From Terriglobales bacterium (GTDB lineage: Bacteria; Acidobacteriota; Terriglobia; Terriglobales; Acidobacteriaceae): a DNA stretch of 44,883 nt. This document shows, piece after piece, positions 16,387 to 24,936 of this stretch. Position 1 is the first letter of the stretch; every line of letters begins with the position of its first letter. A program made the position numbers and the translations under genes. The notes beneath the pieces are model-generated. The model worked only from the letters and a program-made list of their open reading frames with translations, was not told where the DNA came from and searched no databases. Location: assembly GCA_025934735.1 (NCBI GenBank), contig JAICWP010000031.1, forward strand, positions 1 through 44,883, given 5' to 3'.

Positions 16387-16925
16387 CAGTTTGCTCCTCC
16401 CCCAACGTTGACCACGCGCGCGACCGCCAGCAGCTTGGAACTGAGCTTAAGATGGTGGCGTTCGGCGGATTCGAGGTTGATTTCGAAACGCACCCGGTCC
16501 TGTTCCAGAACAAAGTTGATCGAGCCGCCGAGGCGCAGAAAATCAGCGCTCTCGCCCACCGTGAGCACGGGAAGGCCGCGTGTTCGCTCCAGCACCTGCT
16601 TCAAAGCCTCCGGATCAGACTGGCTGATGAAGAGGACGTGGCAGAGGCGCACCTCGGCGGGGGACTGCAGTTGCACCCTGACGATGGGACGCCCGGAGAT
16701 GGACTTGCTCTGGACGATGTTGCTCAAGGCGACGCCGAATGGATCGCGGCCCAGCACGCAGATGCGGAAGGAGGGAGCCAACGAGGCAGACGGCCACTCG
16801 ACAAATTTGGCGAAGTTGTAAAGGAAAGCGGCCTTGACCTCGTATTCGGGGGCGCGGGCGGACTGCGCCGCCGCGGTCATCGCGATAGCGAGGAAACAGG
16901 CGATAGTGGGAAGTCGGCGCATCAC
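16386..16925 (-). CDS. YfiR/HmsC-like periplasmic protein (DUF4154)
   Basis: 179 residues with an N-terminal signal peptide (about 1-24). The family opening follows (YEVKAAFLYNFAKFVEWP), then the ICVLGRDPFG strand, SGRPIVRVQL, LCHVLFIS, LTVGESADFLRLGGSINFVLEQDRVRFEIN and the C-terminal SSKLLAVARVV. In Pseudomonas, YfiR is a periplasmic repressor of a membrane diguanylate cyclase; here the partner is presumably the adjacent sensor protein or the TonB receptor. It lies 3 bp after the receptor stop and overlaps the next gene by 1 bp, so the genes are surely co-transcribed. Confidence 0.88.
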   Translation of the reverse strand: MMRRLPTIACFLAIAMTAAAQSARAPEYEVKAAFLYNFAKFVEWPSASLAPSFRICVLGRDPFGVALSNIVQSKSISGRPIVRVQLQSPAEVRLCHVLFISQSDPEALKQVLERTRGLPVLTVGESADFLRLGGSINFVLEQDRVRFEINLESAERHHLKLSSKLLAVARVVNVGGGAN

Positions 16926-16928
16926 GCA

Positions 16929-18995
16929 CTAAAAGCGAAACGTAAGCTTCACGCGGAAATTGCGGCCGTCCTGGCGCAGCGCATCCTGGATGTGCTCTTC
17001 GGCGCCGGGGTCGGCGTAAGCCTTGTCGAAGGCGTTGTACAAGCTGGCGGACAAATCCACGTGCTCTCCCAAGTTTCGGCTCAGCAAGGTGAAATTGAAT
17101 ACCGGAAAGCCGCCGACCGATGACCCAGCCAGAGTGCTGCGGCGGCTCATGTACCAGGAATCCATGGAGGCGAACAGGTGCTTGCCGGGCAGCGGCGCGA
17201 TGATGCCCAGCTTGGCCAGGTGCAGGGGGGAATTCGTAAGCACCTGTGCGGTGGAGCGATCGATGGTGCGCTGCAGGTTGTAGCTGGCACGGGCTTCCAA
17301 TCCGCTCAACCACTTCGAGCTCAGCTCAAACTCCAAGCCTTTGGAAGAGACCTTATCCAGGTTGCGATATAGCCTGCGCCCGGCAACCGGATCGGTGTAC
17401 TCGCTGATCAGGTTGTTAATGCGGTTGTAATACCCCGAACCAGCCAAATGCAGGTGATGCGTCAGGCCCTGTTCCACAACGACCTCGGTGGTGGAAATTG
17501 TTTCTGACTGCAGCGTGGGATTGGAGCCCGGGGTAATAGACCGGGTTTCAAATGCGTTTGGCGCCCTGAAAGCGCTGCCGTAGAGAAACTTCAGGGTGGT
17601 CGCTTCGCGCGCTTGGTAAATCAGGGCCAGACGCGGATTGGTGGTGCCTCCAAAACTGGAGTAGCGGTCGTGCCGAATGCCGAGGTTGAGCAAGAACTTG
17701 CGGCTGAGCGAAAACTCATCCTGGGCGTAGACTGCGCCTAGCAAGGAACTACGCCGGTCATCCCAATACATGAAGAATGGCTGAACGTCATAAGCTTGCT
17801 GCTCTTGACGCAGGTTCTGGCGGAATTCAGTGCCCGCGGTAATTTTGTGCTGCTCGAAAAACTGATGAATGACCCTGGCTTCTCCACCCCACCATTCTCC
17901 GCGCGCGAGATCCAGGTTAAGAATGGGCTGAGGAATGTTCGGGTCCTTCCACAGATATCTGCCGTTGTAGGTGTAGACATCATGAGAGCCGCGCAGGGAA
18001 AGGCTCCAGTCACGGGAAAAGGTGGTCTGGTATTGCACGTCGAAGGAGCGGAACCCGTCGAAGGTGCGGCTCGTGGGATCATTGAATAGGTCGCCAAAGG
18101 ACGCCGTGGGAATGCCTTTTTCGCGAATGCTGTAGGCCGCGAACAGCTTTAGCTTGCCGGTCTCAATCTGGGCTAACAAGCTGCGGGAGCGGTCATCATC
18201 GCCGTGGACAGCGACCCCAAAATTGTCTGTCGGGGTGTTGAACTCCGGGAAAAAGAGGTTCTGACCGGCGCTTGTGTAGTAGGAGCCGGAGAGCAGAACT
18301 TGAAACGGTCGAAATTGCTTGCCATAGGTTACCCGGCCCTTATAGCTGCCGAAGCTGCCCAACTCGGTGGAGAATTCCGCGCCGTCGACCTGAGCTCCGC
18401 TTTTGGTGATGACATTGATAACGGCGAAGAAGGCATTCGTGCCATATAGGGAGGAACTGGGGCCCCGTATGACCTCCACACGATCAATAAGGTCCACATC
18501 CAGCAGGAACTCGGTGCCGACATACGCAAGTTCGTACACGGCATCGTTCATGCGGTGCCCATTCACCAATAGCAGGATACGAGTGTTGTAATCGCCAGCG
18601 CGGTTGAACCCGCGTACACCGACGTGGCTGTAGTTGCGATCGTAGGTGACGTAGAACCCCCCTACGCTGCGCAATATATCCGCGAGGGTGCGATAGCCAT
18701 ACTTCTGGATTTCATTGGCGGTCACAACTGTAACCAGCGAAGGTGCGACTTCCGCGCACTGCAGATACCTGGAGGCGGTGGTGACCTTGATGTTCAGCAG
18801 TTCCTCCAGACTAGCCTGGGACAGGTCGGTGGTCTGTGCCAGCAGAGTAACTGTGTCTAAGAGCAGGCCAGCGATGCTGATTGCAAAGCAACAGAGGAAA
18901 ACGCGCACAACGTACGCGGCGCGCACGACCGACCGTATGAAGCCGAGCAAACAGGCGTGAAGCAAGCCACACGAGAATATCTTGCGAAGTCGCAT
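16929..18995 (-). CDS. TonB-dependent receptor (plug + barrel) of a signalling operon
   Basis: Outer-membrane receptor of 688 residues. A long hydrophobic N-terminus (about 1-54) precedes the DLSQASLEELLNIKVTTASR motif, typical of receptors paired with DUF4154 proteins and hybrid kinases. The plug domain follows (about 60-170; TLADILRSVGGFYV, VGVRGFNRAGDYNTRILLLV, VIRGPSSSLYGTNAFFAVIN), then a 22-strand-type barrel ending in NFRVKLTFRF with terminal Phe. There is no carboxypeptidase-regulatory domain, unlike the receptor at 33.6 kb. It is the first gene of a four-gene operon and may report ligand occupancy to the YfiR-like protein rather than only import. No Shine-Dalgarno is obvious at the ATG. 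Confidence 0.9.
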   Translation of the reverse strand: MRLRKIFSCGLLHACLLGFIRSVVRAAYVVRVFLCCFAISIAGLLLDTVTLLAQTTDLSQASLEELLNIKVTTASRYLQCAEVAPSLVTVVTANEIQKYGYRTLADILRSVGGFYVTYDRNYSHVGVRGFNRAGDYNTRILLLVNGHRMNDAVYELAYVGTEFLLDVDLIDRVEVIRGPSSSLYGTNAFFAVINVITKSGAQVDGAEFSTELGSFGSYKGRVTYGKQFRPFQVLLSGSYYTSAGQNLFFPEFNTPTDNFGVAVHGDDDRSRSLLAQIETGKLKLFAAYSIREKGIPTASFGDLFNDPTSRTFDGFRSFDVQYQTTFSRDWSLSLRGSHDVYTYNGRYLWKDPNIPQPILNLDLARGEWWGGEARVIHQFFEQHKITAGTEFRQNLRQEQQAYDVQPFFMYWDDRRSSLLGAVYAQDEFSLSRKFLLNLGIRHDRYSSFGGTTNPRLALIYQAREATTLKFLYGSAFRAPNAFETRSITPGSNPTLQSETISTTEVVVEQGLTHHLHLAGSGYYNRINNLISEYTDPVAGRRLYRNLDKVSSKGLEFELSSKWLSGLEARASYNLQRTIDRSTAQVLTNSPLHLAKLGIIAPLPGKHLFASMDSWYMSRRSTLAGSSVGGFPVFNFTLLSRNLGEHVDLSASLYNAFDKAYADPGAEEHIQDALRQDGRNFRVKLTFRF

Positions 18996-19210
18996 ACGTC
19001 AGCGCTGGAGCAGCGGCTCATTTCATGCTAACCACCGAGGCTGCGGGTTCGACGCGACGCAGGAATCACCAAAGGGCTGTGGGTTCCCGAAACGAAACCG
19101 ATGCAAAGATGAACGGAGTAGTGGACTGTCCGTATCAGCGTTCTCAGTTTTAGGGCCTAAACAGGAGGGTACGAAGGCAGGTGTGGAGGGCCAGCGGTGG
19201 CCGGTGAAGT

Positions 19211-21106
19211 TCAGGGTGAAGGAGCATTTTGTCCCGACAGCGGTTGAGTAACTACTTCCGGCTTGTCGGCGGTGAACTCAAGCTGTTTTTTCAATGTCTG
19301 GCAGACGCGTTTGCCTTCCTGGGTGTCGGCCAGGTTGTCAAATTCAGGCGCGTTGGAGCAGCAGGGGAAAAGCTCTTCACCGGCCTTGCCGCCGGCGATG
19401 TAGTGCCATCGGGGTGTAGTGATGGAAGTCAAGGGTGCGTAGTAATTGGGAAAGAGCGGGGTCAGTTTTGCCTGTATCAGTTCGGAAATGACCGGCATTA
19501 CCGGCACATTTTGTCCGGGATTGGTCCACAGCTGCGATAGGGAGATGCCGGGCAAAGGGGAGTGATCGCCGTTGTGCACCATGCTGAGCAGAGTGGCGGG
19601 CAGGCTCACGAGGGATACGGGAGTGGGGATGCGGATGCCGGCCGGCACCTTGCCCGGCTGCCAAAAGATCAGTGGGACATGGATGAGTTCCCGGTAGAGG
19701 GCGTTCAGATGATCCATGAAACCGTGCTCATTGAACTCCTCCCCGTGGTCGGAGGTGATCACCACCAAGGTGCTCTTGTCCAGTCCACGCTGGTGCAACT
19801 GGCGGAGAAAATCGCCCAGTTCCGTATCGGTGTACTGAATGGCACCGTCGTAAGCGTCCATTTCTGCCTGGCGCTGCTCGGGCGTGAGGGGAGCGAACCA
19901 GTCCCAGGCTTGCGGGATGGGAGCAGAGGGATGGGCCACGGTGGTAAAGCGATGGAGATAAGGCTCGGGCGGCAAGTAAGGATCGTGGACATCGTAATAG
20001 TTCAAAAATACAAAGAAAGGGTGGTGCTGGCTGGAGGCCATGAAGCGCAGAGCGTGCTGGTTGATCTGATGCGCGTTGCGGCGGCCGATGCGGTCCTTGG
20101 CGATATGCAGGCGATAGAGCAATTGCTCCAGGCGCTCGCCATAGTAGGTCTGGGGGAAGGCGCTGGCCGGGGATTCGAAATCATCCTCGAAGTGAATGAA
20201 GCCGCGTCCCATGCCTGTACGGCGAGAGAAGAAATAGGTGCTGGCGGAGAAACCGGCGGTACGGTAACCGAGGCGCTGGAATGCCTCCCCCACGGTGGGA
20301 ATATGAGGCAGGAGGCTGGAGCCCATGTAGGTGGTGCCATGCTCGTGGGGATAGAGGCCCGTGAGCATGGAGGCGTGCGAGGGCAAGGTCCAGGAGGAGG
20401 GCGCCATCGCATTCTGGAAGACCACGCCCTGAGCAGCGATTCGGCTCAGGTTGGGACTGGTGGCACGGGAATAACCATAGGTGGAGAGATGGTCGGCGCG
20501 CAGCGTGTCAACAACAATGACGAGTACATTTGGCGACCCGGGGGCGGCAGCGGGAAGATGGGCTATTTGCCGCGCTTCATGGAGATGCTGCCACACGGGT
20601 AATCCGACGACGAGGGCGGCGCTCACAGCCAGGAGCCAAGGCAAACTGCGGCGATGGAGACGGCGCACGAAAGGGCGGGCGAGGAGCAGAGCCGTTCCCA
20701 GCGCCAGCAACAGTGCCAGGAGCATAAGGCCAACCGTCTCCGCCAGGGGGTGGGCGGCGACGGCGGCGGACCAATGGGGCGGCAAAGCGGCTTCCCACAC
20801 GGAGGAAGTTACGCGCAGCCAGTCAAAAAACATGAGCCAGGCAAACAGGCATACCGCGCGAAGAAAGAGTGAAGGACGGCCGATGAGGAACTTGCGCAGC
20901 GCCAGGAGGGGCAAGGCCACAAGCACTGCCAGTACCAGGTCAACCGGAATCGGAACCCAGGTGAGGTCGAGGATACGAAGGTGGCGGACGTGGAAGAACA
21001 GAAGTCCTTCGACGAGGCCGGTGATCAGGCCGAACCAGACGGCGACGACCAGTATGTCTTTAAGCGAAGTATCGTCCTGGGGAGTACGGTGGAGAGCCTG
21101 ATGCAT
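19211..21106 (-). CDS. Membrane-anchored alkaline-phosphatase-superfamily hydrolase/transferase (sulfatase-like)
   Basis: 631 residues. About five membrane helices in the N-terminal 175 residues (17-38, 54-72, 83-100, 121-143, 156-171) are followed by a periplasmic sulfatase-fold domain. It starts at NVLVIVVDTLRADHLSTYGY, where D200 is a metal ligand, and has TLPSHASMLTG at 240-250 and SDHGEEFNEHG near 450. The position normally occupied by the formylglycine Cys/Ser is T240. That is the arrangement of Thr-nucleophile enzymes such as LtaS and phosphoethanolamine transferases, so sulfate-ester hydrolysis is doubtful. It is divergent from an O-antigen ligase-like gene, which supports an envelope-decorating role. 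Substrate unknown. Confidence 0.82.
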   Translation of the reverse strand: MHQALHRTPQDDTSLKDILVVAVWFGLITGLVEGLLFFHVRHLRILDLTWVPIPVDLVLAVLVALPLLALRKFLIGRPSLFLRAVCLFAWLMFFDWLRVTSSVWEAALPPHWSAAVAAHPLAETVGLMLLALLLALGTALLLARPFVRRLHRRSLPWLLAVSAALVVGLPVWQHLHEARQIAHLPAAAPGSPNVLVIVVDTLRADHLSTYGYSRATSPNLSRIAAQGVVFQNAMAPSSWTLPSHASMLTGLYPHEHGTTYMGSSLLPHIPTVGEAFQRLGYRTAGFSASTYFFSRRTGMGRGFIHFEDDFESPASAFPQTYYGERLEQLLYRLHIAKDRIGRRNAHQINQHALRFMASSQHHPFFVFLNYYDVHDPYLPPEPYLHRFTTVAHPSAPIPQAWDWFAPLTPEQRQAEMDAYDGAIQYTDTELGDFLRQLHQRGLDKSTLVVITSDHGEEFNEHGFMDHLNALYRELIHVPLIFWQPGKVPAGIRIPTPVSLVSLPATLLSMVHNGDHSPLPGISLSQLWTNPGQNVPVMPVISELIQAKLTPLFPNYYAPLTSITTPRWHYIAGGKAGEELFPCCSNAPEFDNLADTQEGKRVCQTLKKQLEFTADKPEVVTQPLSGQNAPSP

Positions 21107-21251
21107 ATGGAGAGCGGATCGAGGGCTCTAAAGAGAGAGTCCAATTAGGAACATGCAACTGCGGATGGAAACCTCAACCCGTATGGCGAAAGCATATCAC
21201 GAGCGGCATTGGCGGGTTGGCACACTCGGAAACAGGCCGCAGCGCGCGTAG

Positions 21252-21257
21252 TATAAT
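21252..21257 (+). promoter_or_regulatory. Perfect TATAAT -10 element
   Basis: An exact TATAAT lies 38 bp upstream of the TTG start of the O-antigen ligase-like gene. No good -35 is seen at the right distance; TTGGCA at 21217 is too far upstream. Confidence 0.4.
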
Positions 21258-21295
21258 TTCGCAACTTCAGCGAAATCAAAACGCGGACATTCAGT

Positions 21296-22876
21296 TTGAG
21301 TATTCCTGCCACTCAACCCACGGCGTCCTCCAGCGGTTTGGGGGAGGCCGCAACTCACGTATCGGGTTGGCGAGCGTTTCACGACAAGCAATTCTGGATT
21401 GTATGGCTGGAGCACGCGATTTATTTCGCGCTGCTGATGATGGTACTGGCGGAGCCGTTCTCCACGTGGACGGTGCTTTTCGTCTTCCGGCTTGCGACCG
21501 GGTTGTGGGTGCTGAAGCTGGCATTGACGGGCTTCAGGCTGCGGCGGGATCCGCTAGCGTTGCCGCTGCTGCTGTTCTTTGTTGGAGTCTCGGCTTCAAC
21601 CGTGTTCAGCTATGCGCCGCTGCTGAGTTGGTCGCGTTTGGCCTGGTACAGCGTGGGGCTGATTTTTTTTCTAGTAAGCCAAAATATAAAGACCGGGGCG
21701 CAGCTGAAGTGGCTGGTGGCGACGCTGCTGCTTTCCACTTTCATAACCGCGGTGCAGACCGGCTGGCAGTTCACGGCGGGGATGGGGACCAAGCTGCTCT
21801 ATATATCGCCCGGGCCCATGCGCGAGGCGGGACTGCGTCCGCGGGACGTGGTGCGCGAGATCAACGGGCACTCGGTACGCGAGCTATGGCTATGGCGGCG
21901 CGCCTTACGGCTGACGCAGCGAGATCCGATGCTGTACATGCGGGTGGCACGGCCATTTGCCGGCGGATTTCATTACTACTACACCACAGTGCCCCGAGCG
22001 GCGGTTGACGAATGGCTGCGAACTCCCGGTGAACTGGTAACCAATGGGTATCCGCTGCGAGCACAGGGACACTTCTATCACGCTATTCCATATGCCGGCA
22101 TGCTGATGGAAGCTGCCGCCCTGTGCTGGGGACTGCTGCTGACCAGCAGCTGCGCTAACACAAGGAAGCGGGTGCTGCTGATGGTGATCTTTACGGCGCT
22201 GGCGGCGAGTTTGTGGGCGACGGTGACGCGCTCCTACGTGCTGGCTCTGTTGGCGGCTTGTCTGGTGACGTTGTGGATGACAGCGCGGCCGAAGGTGCGG
22301 ATTGTTGCCACCTTGGCGGCGGTTGGCATCGTGCTGGCCGGGTCGTTCTGGATACGTGATCAACGGCGCCTTTCATGGTTCAACAGCAAGGAGCCCGGCA
22401 CCGAGTTCCGCATGATGATGTGGAAGGCGAGCCCCCGACTGATCCGGGAGCATCCCCTGCTCGGCATTGGATTGGACAGCGTGCAGCAGCCGGGAAACCG
22501 CTTTGATATAGCAGCCTACAAAGTTTTCCCTGTGCATGGCGGCCACTTTCATTCCACCTACATCGAACTGGCAGTGGACTGCGGGCTGCCAGTTCTGGGA
22601 CTGTGGCTGTGGCTGATGGTGGCCTACTTCCGGCACCTCTGGCGTTTACTGCGAGCCAGCGCGCACGCAAAGTGGTTCTATCGTGGGCTGGCGCTGGGAA
22701 TTTTTGCCAGCGCGCTCGCGTTCTATTTGGGCTGCCTGGTGCAATACACGCTGGGAGATGGCGAGGTCATGCCGCTGGTATGGATGTTCATGGGCTGCTC
22801 GGTGGTGCTCTACCGGTTGCTGCAAGAGCGAGAAATGGAAAACACAGTGCCAACCAGGGCTGACGCACTGGGCTAG
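21296..22876 (+). CDS. O-antigen ligase/polymerase (Wzy/WaaL-like) with PDZ-like insertion
   Basis: 526-residue polytopic membrane protein with helices across about 36-165 and again from about 265 to 510. The Wzy_C-type signatures follow: RAQGHFYHAIPYAGML at about 255-270, REHPLLGIGLDS, then HFHSTYIELAVDCGLPVLGL in the C-terminal half. Enzymes of this group join or polymerise lipid-linked glycans on the periplasmic side. Between the two halves (about 168-220) lies SPGPMREAGLRPRDVVREIN-GHSV, which looks like a PDZ domain core (AGLxPxDVVxxINGxxV). The start is a TTG, the only ordinary start codon between an upstream stop and the first helix, without a clear Shine-Dalgarno. Confidence 0.8.
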   Translation: MSIPATQPTASSSGLGEAATHVSGWRAFHDKQFWIVWLEHAIYFALLMMVLAEPFSTWTVLFVFRLATGLWVLKLALTGFRLRRDPLALPLLLFFVGVSASTVFSYAPLLSWSRLAWYSVGLIFFLVSQNIKTGAQLKWLVATLLLSTFITAVQTGWQFTAGMGTKLLYISPGPMREAGLRPRDVVREINGHSVRELWLWRRALRLTQRDPMLYMRVARPFAGGFHYYYTTVPRAAVDEWLRTPGELVTNGYPLRAQGHFYHAIPYAGMLMEAAALCWGLLLTSSCANTRKRVLLMVIFTALAASLWATVTRSYVLALLAACLVTLWMTARPKVRIVATLAAVGIVLAGSFWIRDQRRLSWFNSKEPGTEFRMMMWKASPRLIREHPLLGIGLDSVQQPGNRFDIAAYKVFPVHGGHFHSTYIELAVDCGLPVLGLWLWLMVAYFRHLWRLLRASAHAKWFYRGLALGIFASALAFYLGCLVQYTLGDGEVMPLVWMFMGCSVVLYRLLQEREMENTVPTRADALG

Positions 22877-23009
22877 GACGATGCCACGTCAATTGTTGGG
22901 GGCGCGCGCTCGCGCAATAAGGCGTGAGTGGTACGCGCGAGACCCCTCGGGACTAGAGCTCCACGGCATCGCGCCATTCTCAGGCAGGGCGGGCACAAAC
23001 CGGCAAACA

Positions 23010-24719
23010 TTACTTGGCTGCGGTGGACACCTCGCCGATGAAAACTCCGAAGGGCTGAAGTTCGGTCTGCACGGTTTTCGAATCCGATAACAATTTGGCG
23101 GAGGTGGCCAGCAGAGTGCTCACCCGCGGGCGGGCGAAGCCTTGCGCCGCCAGATTGAAGCTGGGCTTCTGCGCGCTATCTGACATGTTGAGAACCACCA
23201 GCACCGCTTTGCCCTGGTAGGAGCGCAAGTACGAGAGCACGTTGTTGTCGCTCTCGTTCAGCGGCACATAGCGGCCTTCGCGGAGCTGCAGGTTGGTGTG
23301 GCGCAGAGCCAGCACGTGCCTATAGAAGTTGAGGATGGAATTAGGGTCTTTGAGTTCGCTGGCCACGTTGTGAGTGTGATAGCTGTCGGGCACGGGCAGC
23401 CAGGGCTTGCCGGTGGTGAAACCGGCGTTGGCGGTGTCATTCCATTGCATGGGGGTGCGCTCGCCGTCGCGGCCCTTTTCTTTGGGCCAGCCGCGGCGGC
23501 CAATGGGATCCTTCACGTCCTCGCGGCGCGTGGGGTCGTTGTTCTGCATGCCGATTTCCTCGCCGTAATACATGATGGGCGTGCCGCGAAGGGTGAGATA
23601 GAAACCCGCGAGCAGTTTGGCGATCTGGTCGTTGTGCTGGCCGTCGCCGTAGCGGTTGTAGGCGCGCCGGATGTCGTGGTTGCTGAACACATAAACGGGC
23701 CAGCCGCCGGCGGAGTCCACGGCGGCAATCTGCTTGCGGAATTCAGGTGGGGAGAGTTTGTTCACCTGTGTGAATAGGAAGTCCATGGGCATCTGCAGCT
23801 CATTGCCGTGGCCGCCGTAATACTGCTGGAGTTCGGAAATGTCTCTGGTCCAGGTTTCGCCGATCAGCACCGCGTCATTCTGGTCGGCCACCTGGCGGAG
23901 TTGCCGGAGCACATCATGCAGTTCGGGCAGCTTGGTGTTGTACTTGTTGACCATGTTGGGCAGGCCGAAGGCGTTGGTGCCGGGCAGGGTGGAATTGTCG
24001 CGCAGCTTGGGATCTTCGAAGAGAGTGTCCACAGCGTCCAGGCGGAAGCCGGCAACCCCCCGCTTGAACCAGAAGCGGGGCACATCGAACATGGCTTTCT
24101 CCACCTCGGGATTGCGCCAGTTGAGGTCGGGTTGCTGGACGTAGAAGAAATGGTAGTAGAACTGCCTGGTCTTCGAGTCCCACTGCCAGGCGGAGCCGCC
24201 GAACGTTGACTCCCAGTTGTTGGGCGGCTGTCCGGGAGCGCGGCCGTCGCGCCAGACGTACCAGTCGCGCTTGGGTGCGGTGCGAGAAGAACGCGAGTTG
24301 ATGAACCAGGGATGCTGGTCAGAGGTGTGGTTCATCACAAAATCCATAATGATGCGGACGCCGCGCTGCTTGGCCTGGCGCTCCATGCGGTCAAAGTCGG
24401 CGAGGGTGCCGTACATGGGATCAATGTTGTCGTAATCGGAAACGTCGTAGCCGAAATCCACCTGCGGCGAGGGGTAGCAGGGGGTGATCCAGATGGCGTC
24501 CACGCCGAGATCGCGCAGGTAGGCGAGCTTGGAAGTGATGCCGGGCAGGTCGCCAATGCCGTCATTGTTATTGTCGGCAAAGCTGCGCGGGTAAATCTCG
24601 TAGAAGACGGCGTGCTGCCACCACTGGTGGCCTTCGGCATCGCGCGTTCGCTGCTGGGCCTGGGCAGAAGAGAAACACAGGAGAGATACGAGAAAGACCA
24701 GAACGGATGATTTAAGCAT
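23010..24719 (-). CDS. Secreted GH13 alpha-glucosidase / oligo-1,6-glucosidase-like enzyme
   Basis: Retaining alpha-glucosidase-type enzyme with a clear signal peptide (first 22 or so residues, ending SAQA). The GH13 barrel starts at WWQHAVFYEIYPRSF. Numbering from the chosen ATG, the catalytic nucleophile is D228 (GFRLDAVD), the acid/base is E288 (LIGETW) and the stabiliser is D349 (SNHD). The oligo-1,6-glucosidase/trehalose-synthase-like subfamily is the closest by eye (GIGDLPGI, DFVMNHTSDQHPWF). The chosen ATG follows GAGGAAA; an ATG five codons earlier lies on that ribosome binding site and is less likely. It sits downstream of the debranching-enzyme-like gene in the same direction, separated by a family A repeat. 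Likely substrate: periplasmic malto- or isomalto-oligosaccharides. Confidence 0.88.
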   Translation of the reverse strand: MLKSSVLVFLVSLLCFSSAQAQQRTRDAEGHQWWQHAVFYEIYPRSFADNNNDGIGDLPGITSKLAYLRDLGVDAIWITPCYPSPQVDFGYDVSDYDNIDPMYGTLADFDRMERQAKQRGVRIIMDFVMNHTSDQHPWFINSRSSRTAPKRDWYVWRDGRAPGQPPNNWESTFGGSAWQWDSKTRQFYYHFFYVQQPDLNWRNPEVEKAMFDVPRFWFKRGVAGFRLDAVDTLFEDPKLRDNSTLPGTNAFGLPNMVNKYNTKLPELHDVLRQLRQVADQNDAVLIGETWTRDISELQQYYGGHGNELQMPMDFLFTQVNKLSPPEFRKQIAAVDSAGGWPVYVFSNHDIRRAYNRYGDGQHNDQIAKLLAGFYLTLRGTPIMYYGEEIGMQNNDPTRREDVKDPIGRRGWPKEKGRDGERTPMQWNDTANAGFTTGKPWLPVPDSYHTHNVASELKDPNSILNFYRHVLALRHTNLQLREGRYVPLNESDNNVLSYLRSYQGKAVLVVLNMSDSAQKPSFNLAAQGFARPRVSTLLATSAKLLSDSKTVQTELQPFGVFIGEVSTAAK

Positions 24720-24759
24720 TGTGAATTTCCTCATCGCGAGGCGGCGGATTTCCCGTGCC

Positions 24760-24839
24760 GTCCCTCCGGGACTCTAATTTCGGGTTCACGGCTACCCAGG
24801 GCTTCCGCCCTGGGCTTTATTATGTCGCCCCTTTGGGGC
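24760..24839 (+). repeat. Three-hairpin dispersed repeat, family A copy 4
   Basis: Hairpin 1 is GTCCC-TCC-GGGAC, hairpin 2 is CCCAGGGC-TTCC-GCCCTGGG, and hairpin 3 is GCCCC-TTT-GGGGC. Stem 2 differs from copy 1 by a matched A-T to G-C exchange, and stem 3 by two matched exchanges. It lies in the 200-bp gap between two glycosidase genes. Confidence 0.75.
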
Positions 24840-24936
24840 TGAGACTCGGCCCTTTGTGGCTGACCTCTGGTGGAATCGCAGTAACACCACGCTATCCATC
24901 GAAAGCCGGTAATGTATACCGCAGCCATTTTTGTGA

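Noticed and set aside
19211-21106. Identification as a classical sulfatase
   Set aside because: The formylglycine-forming Cys/Ser is replaced by Thr and the following Arg by His.
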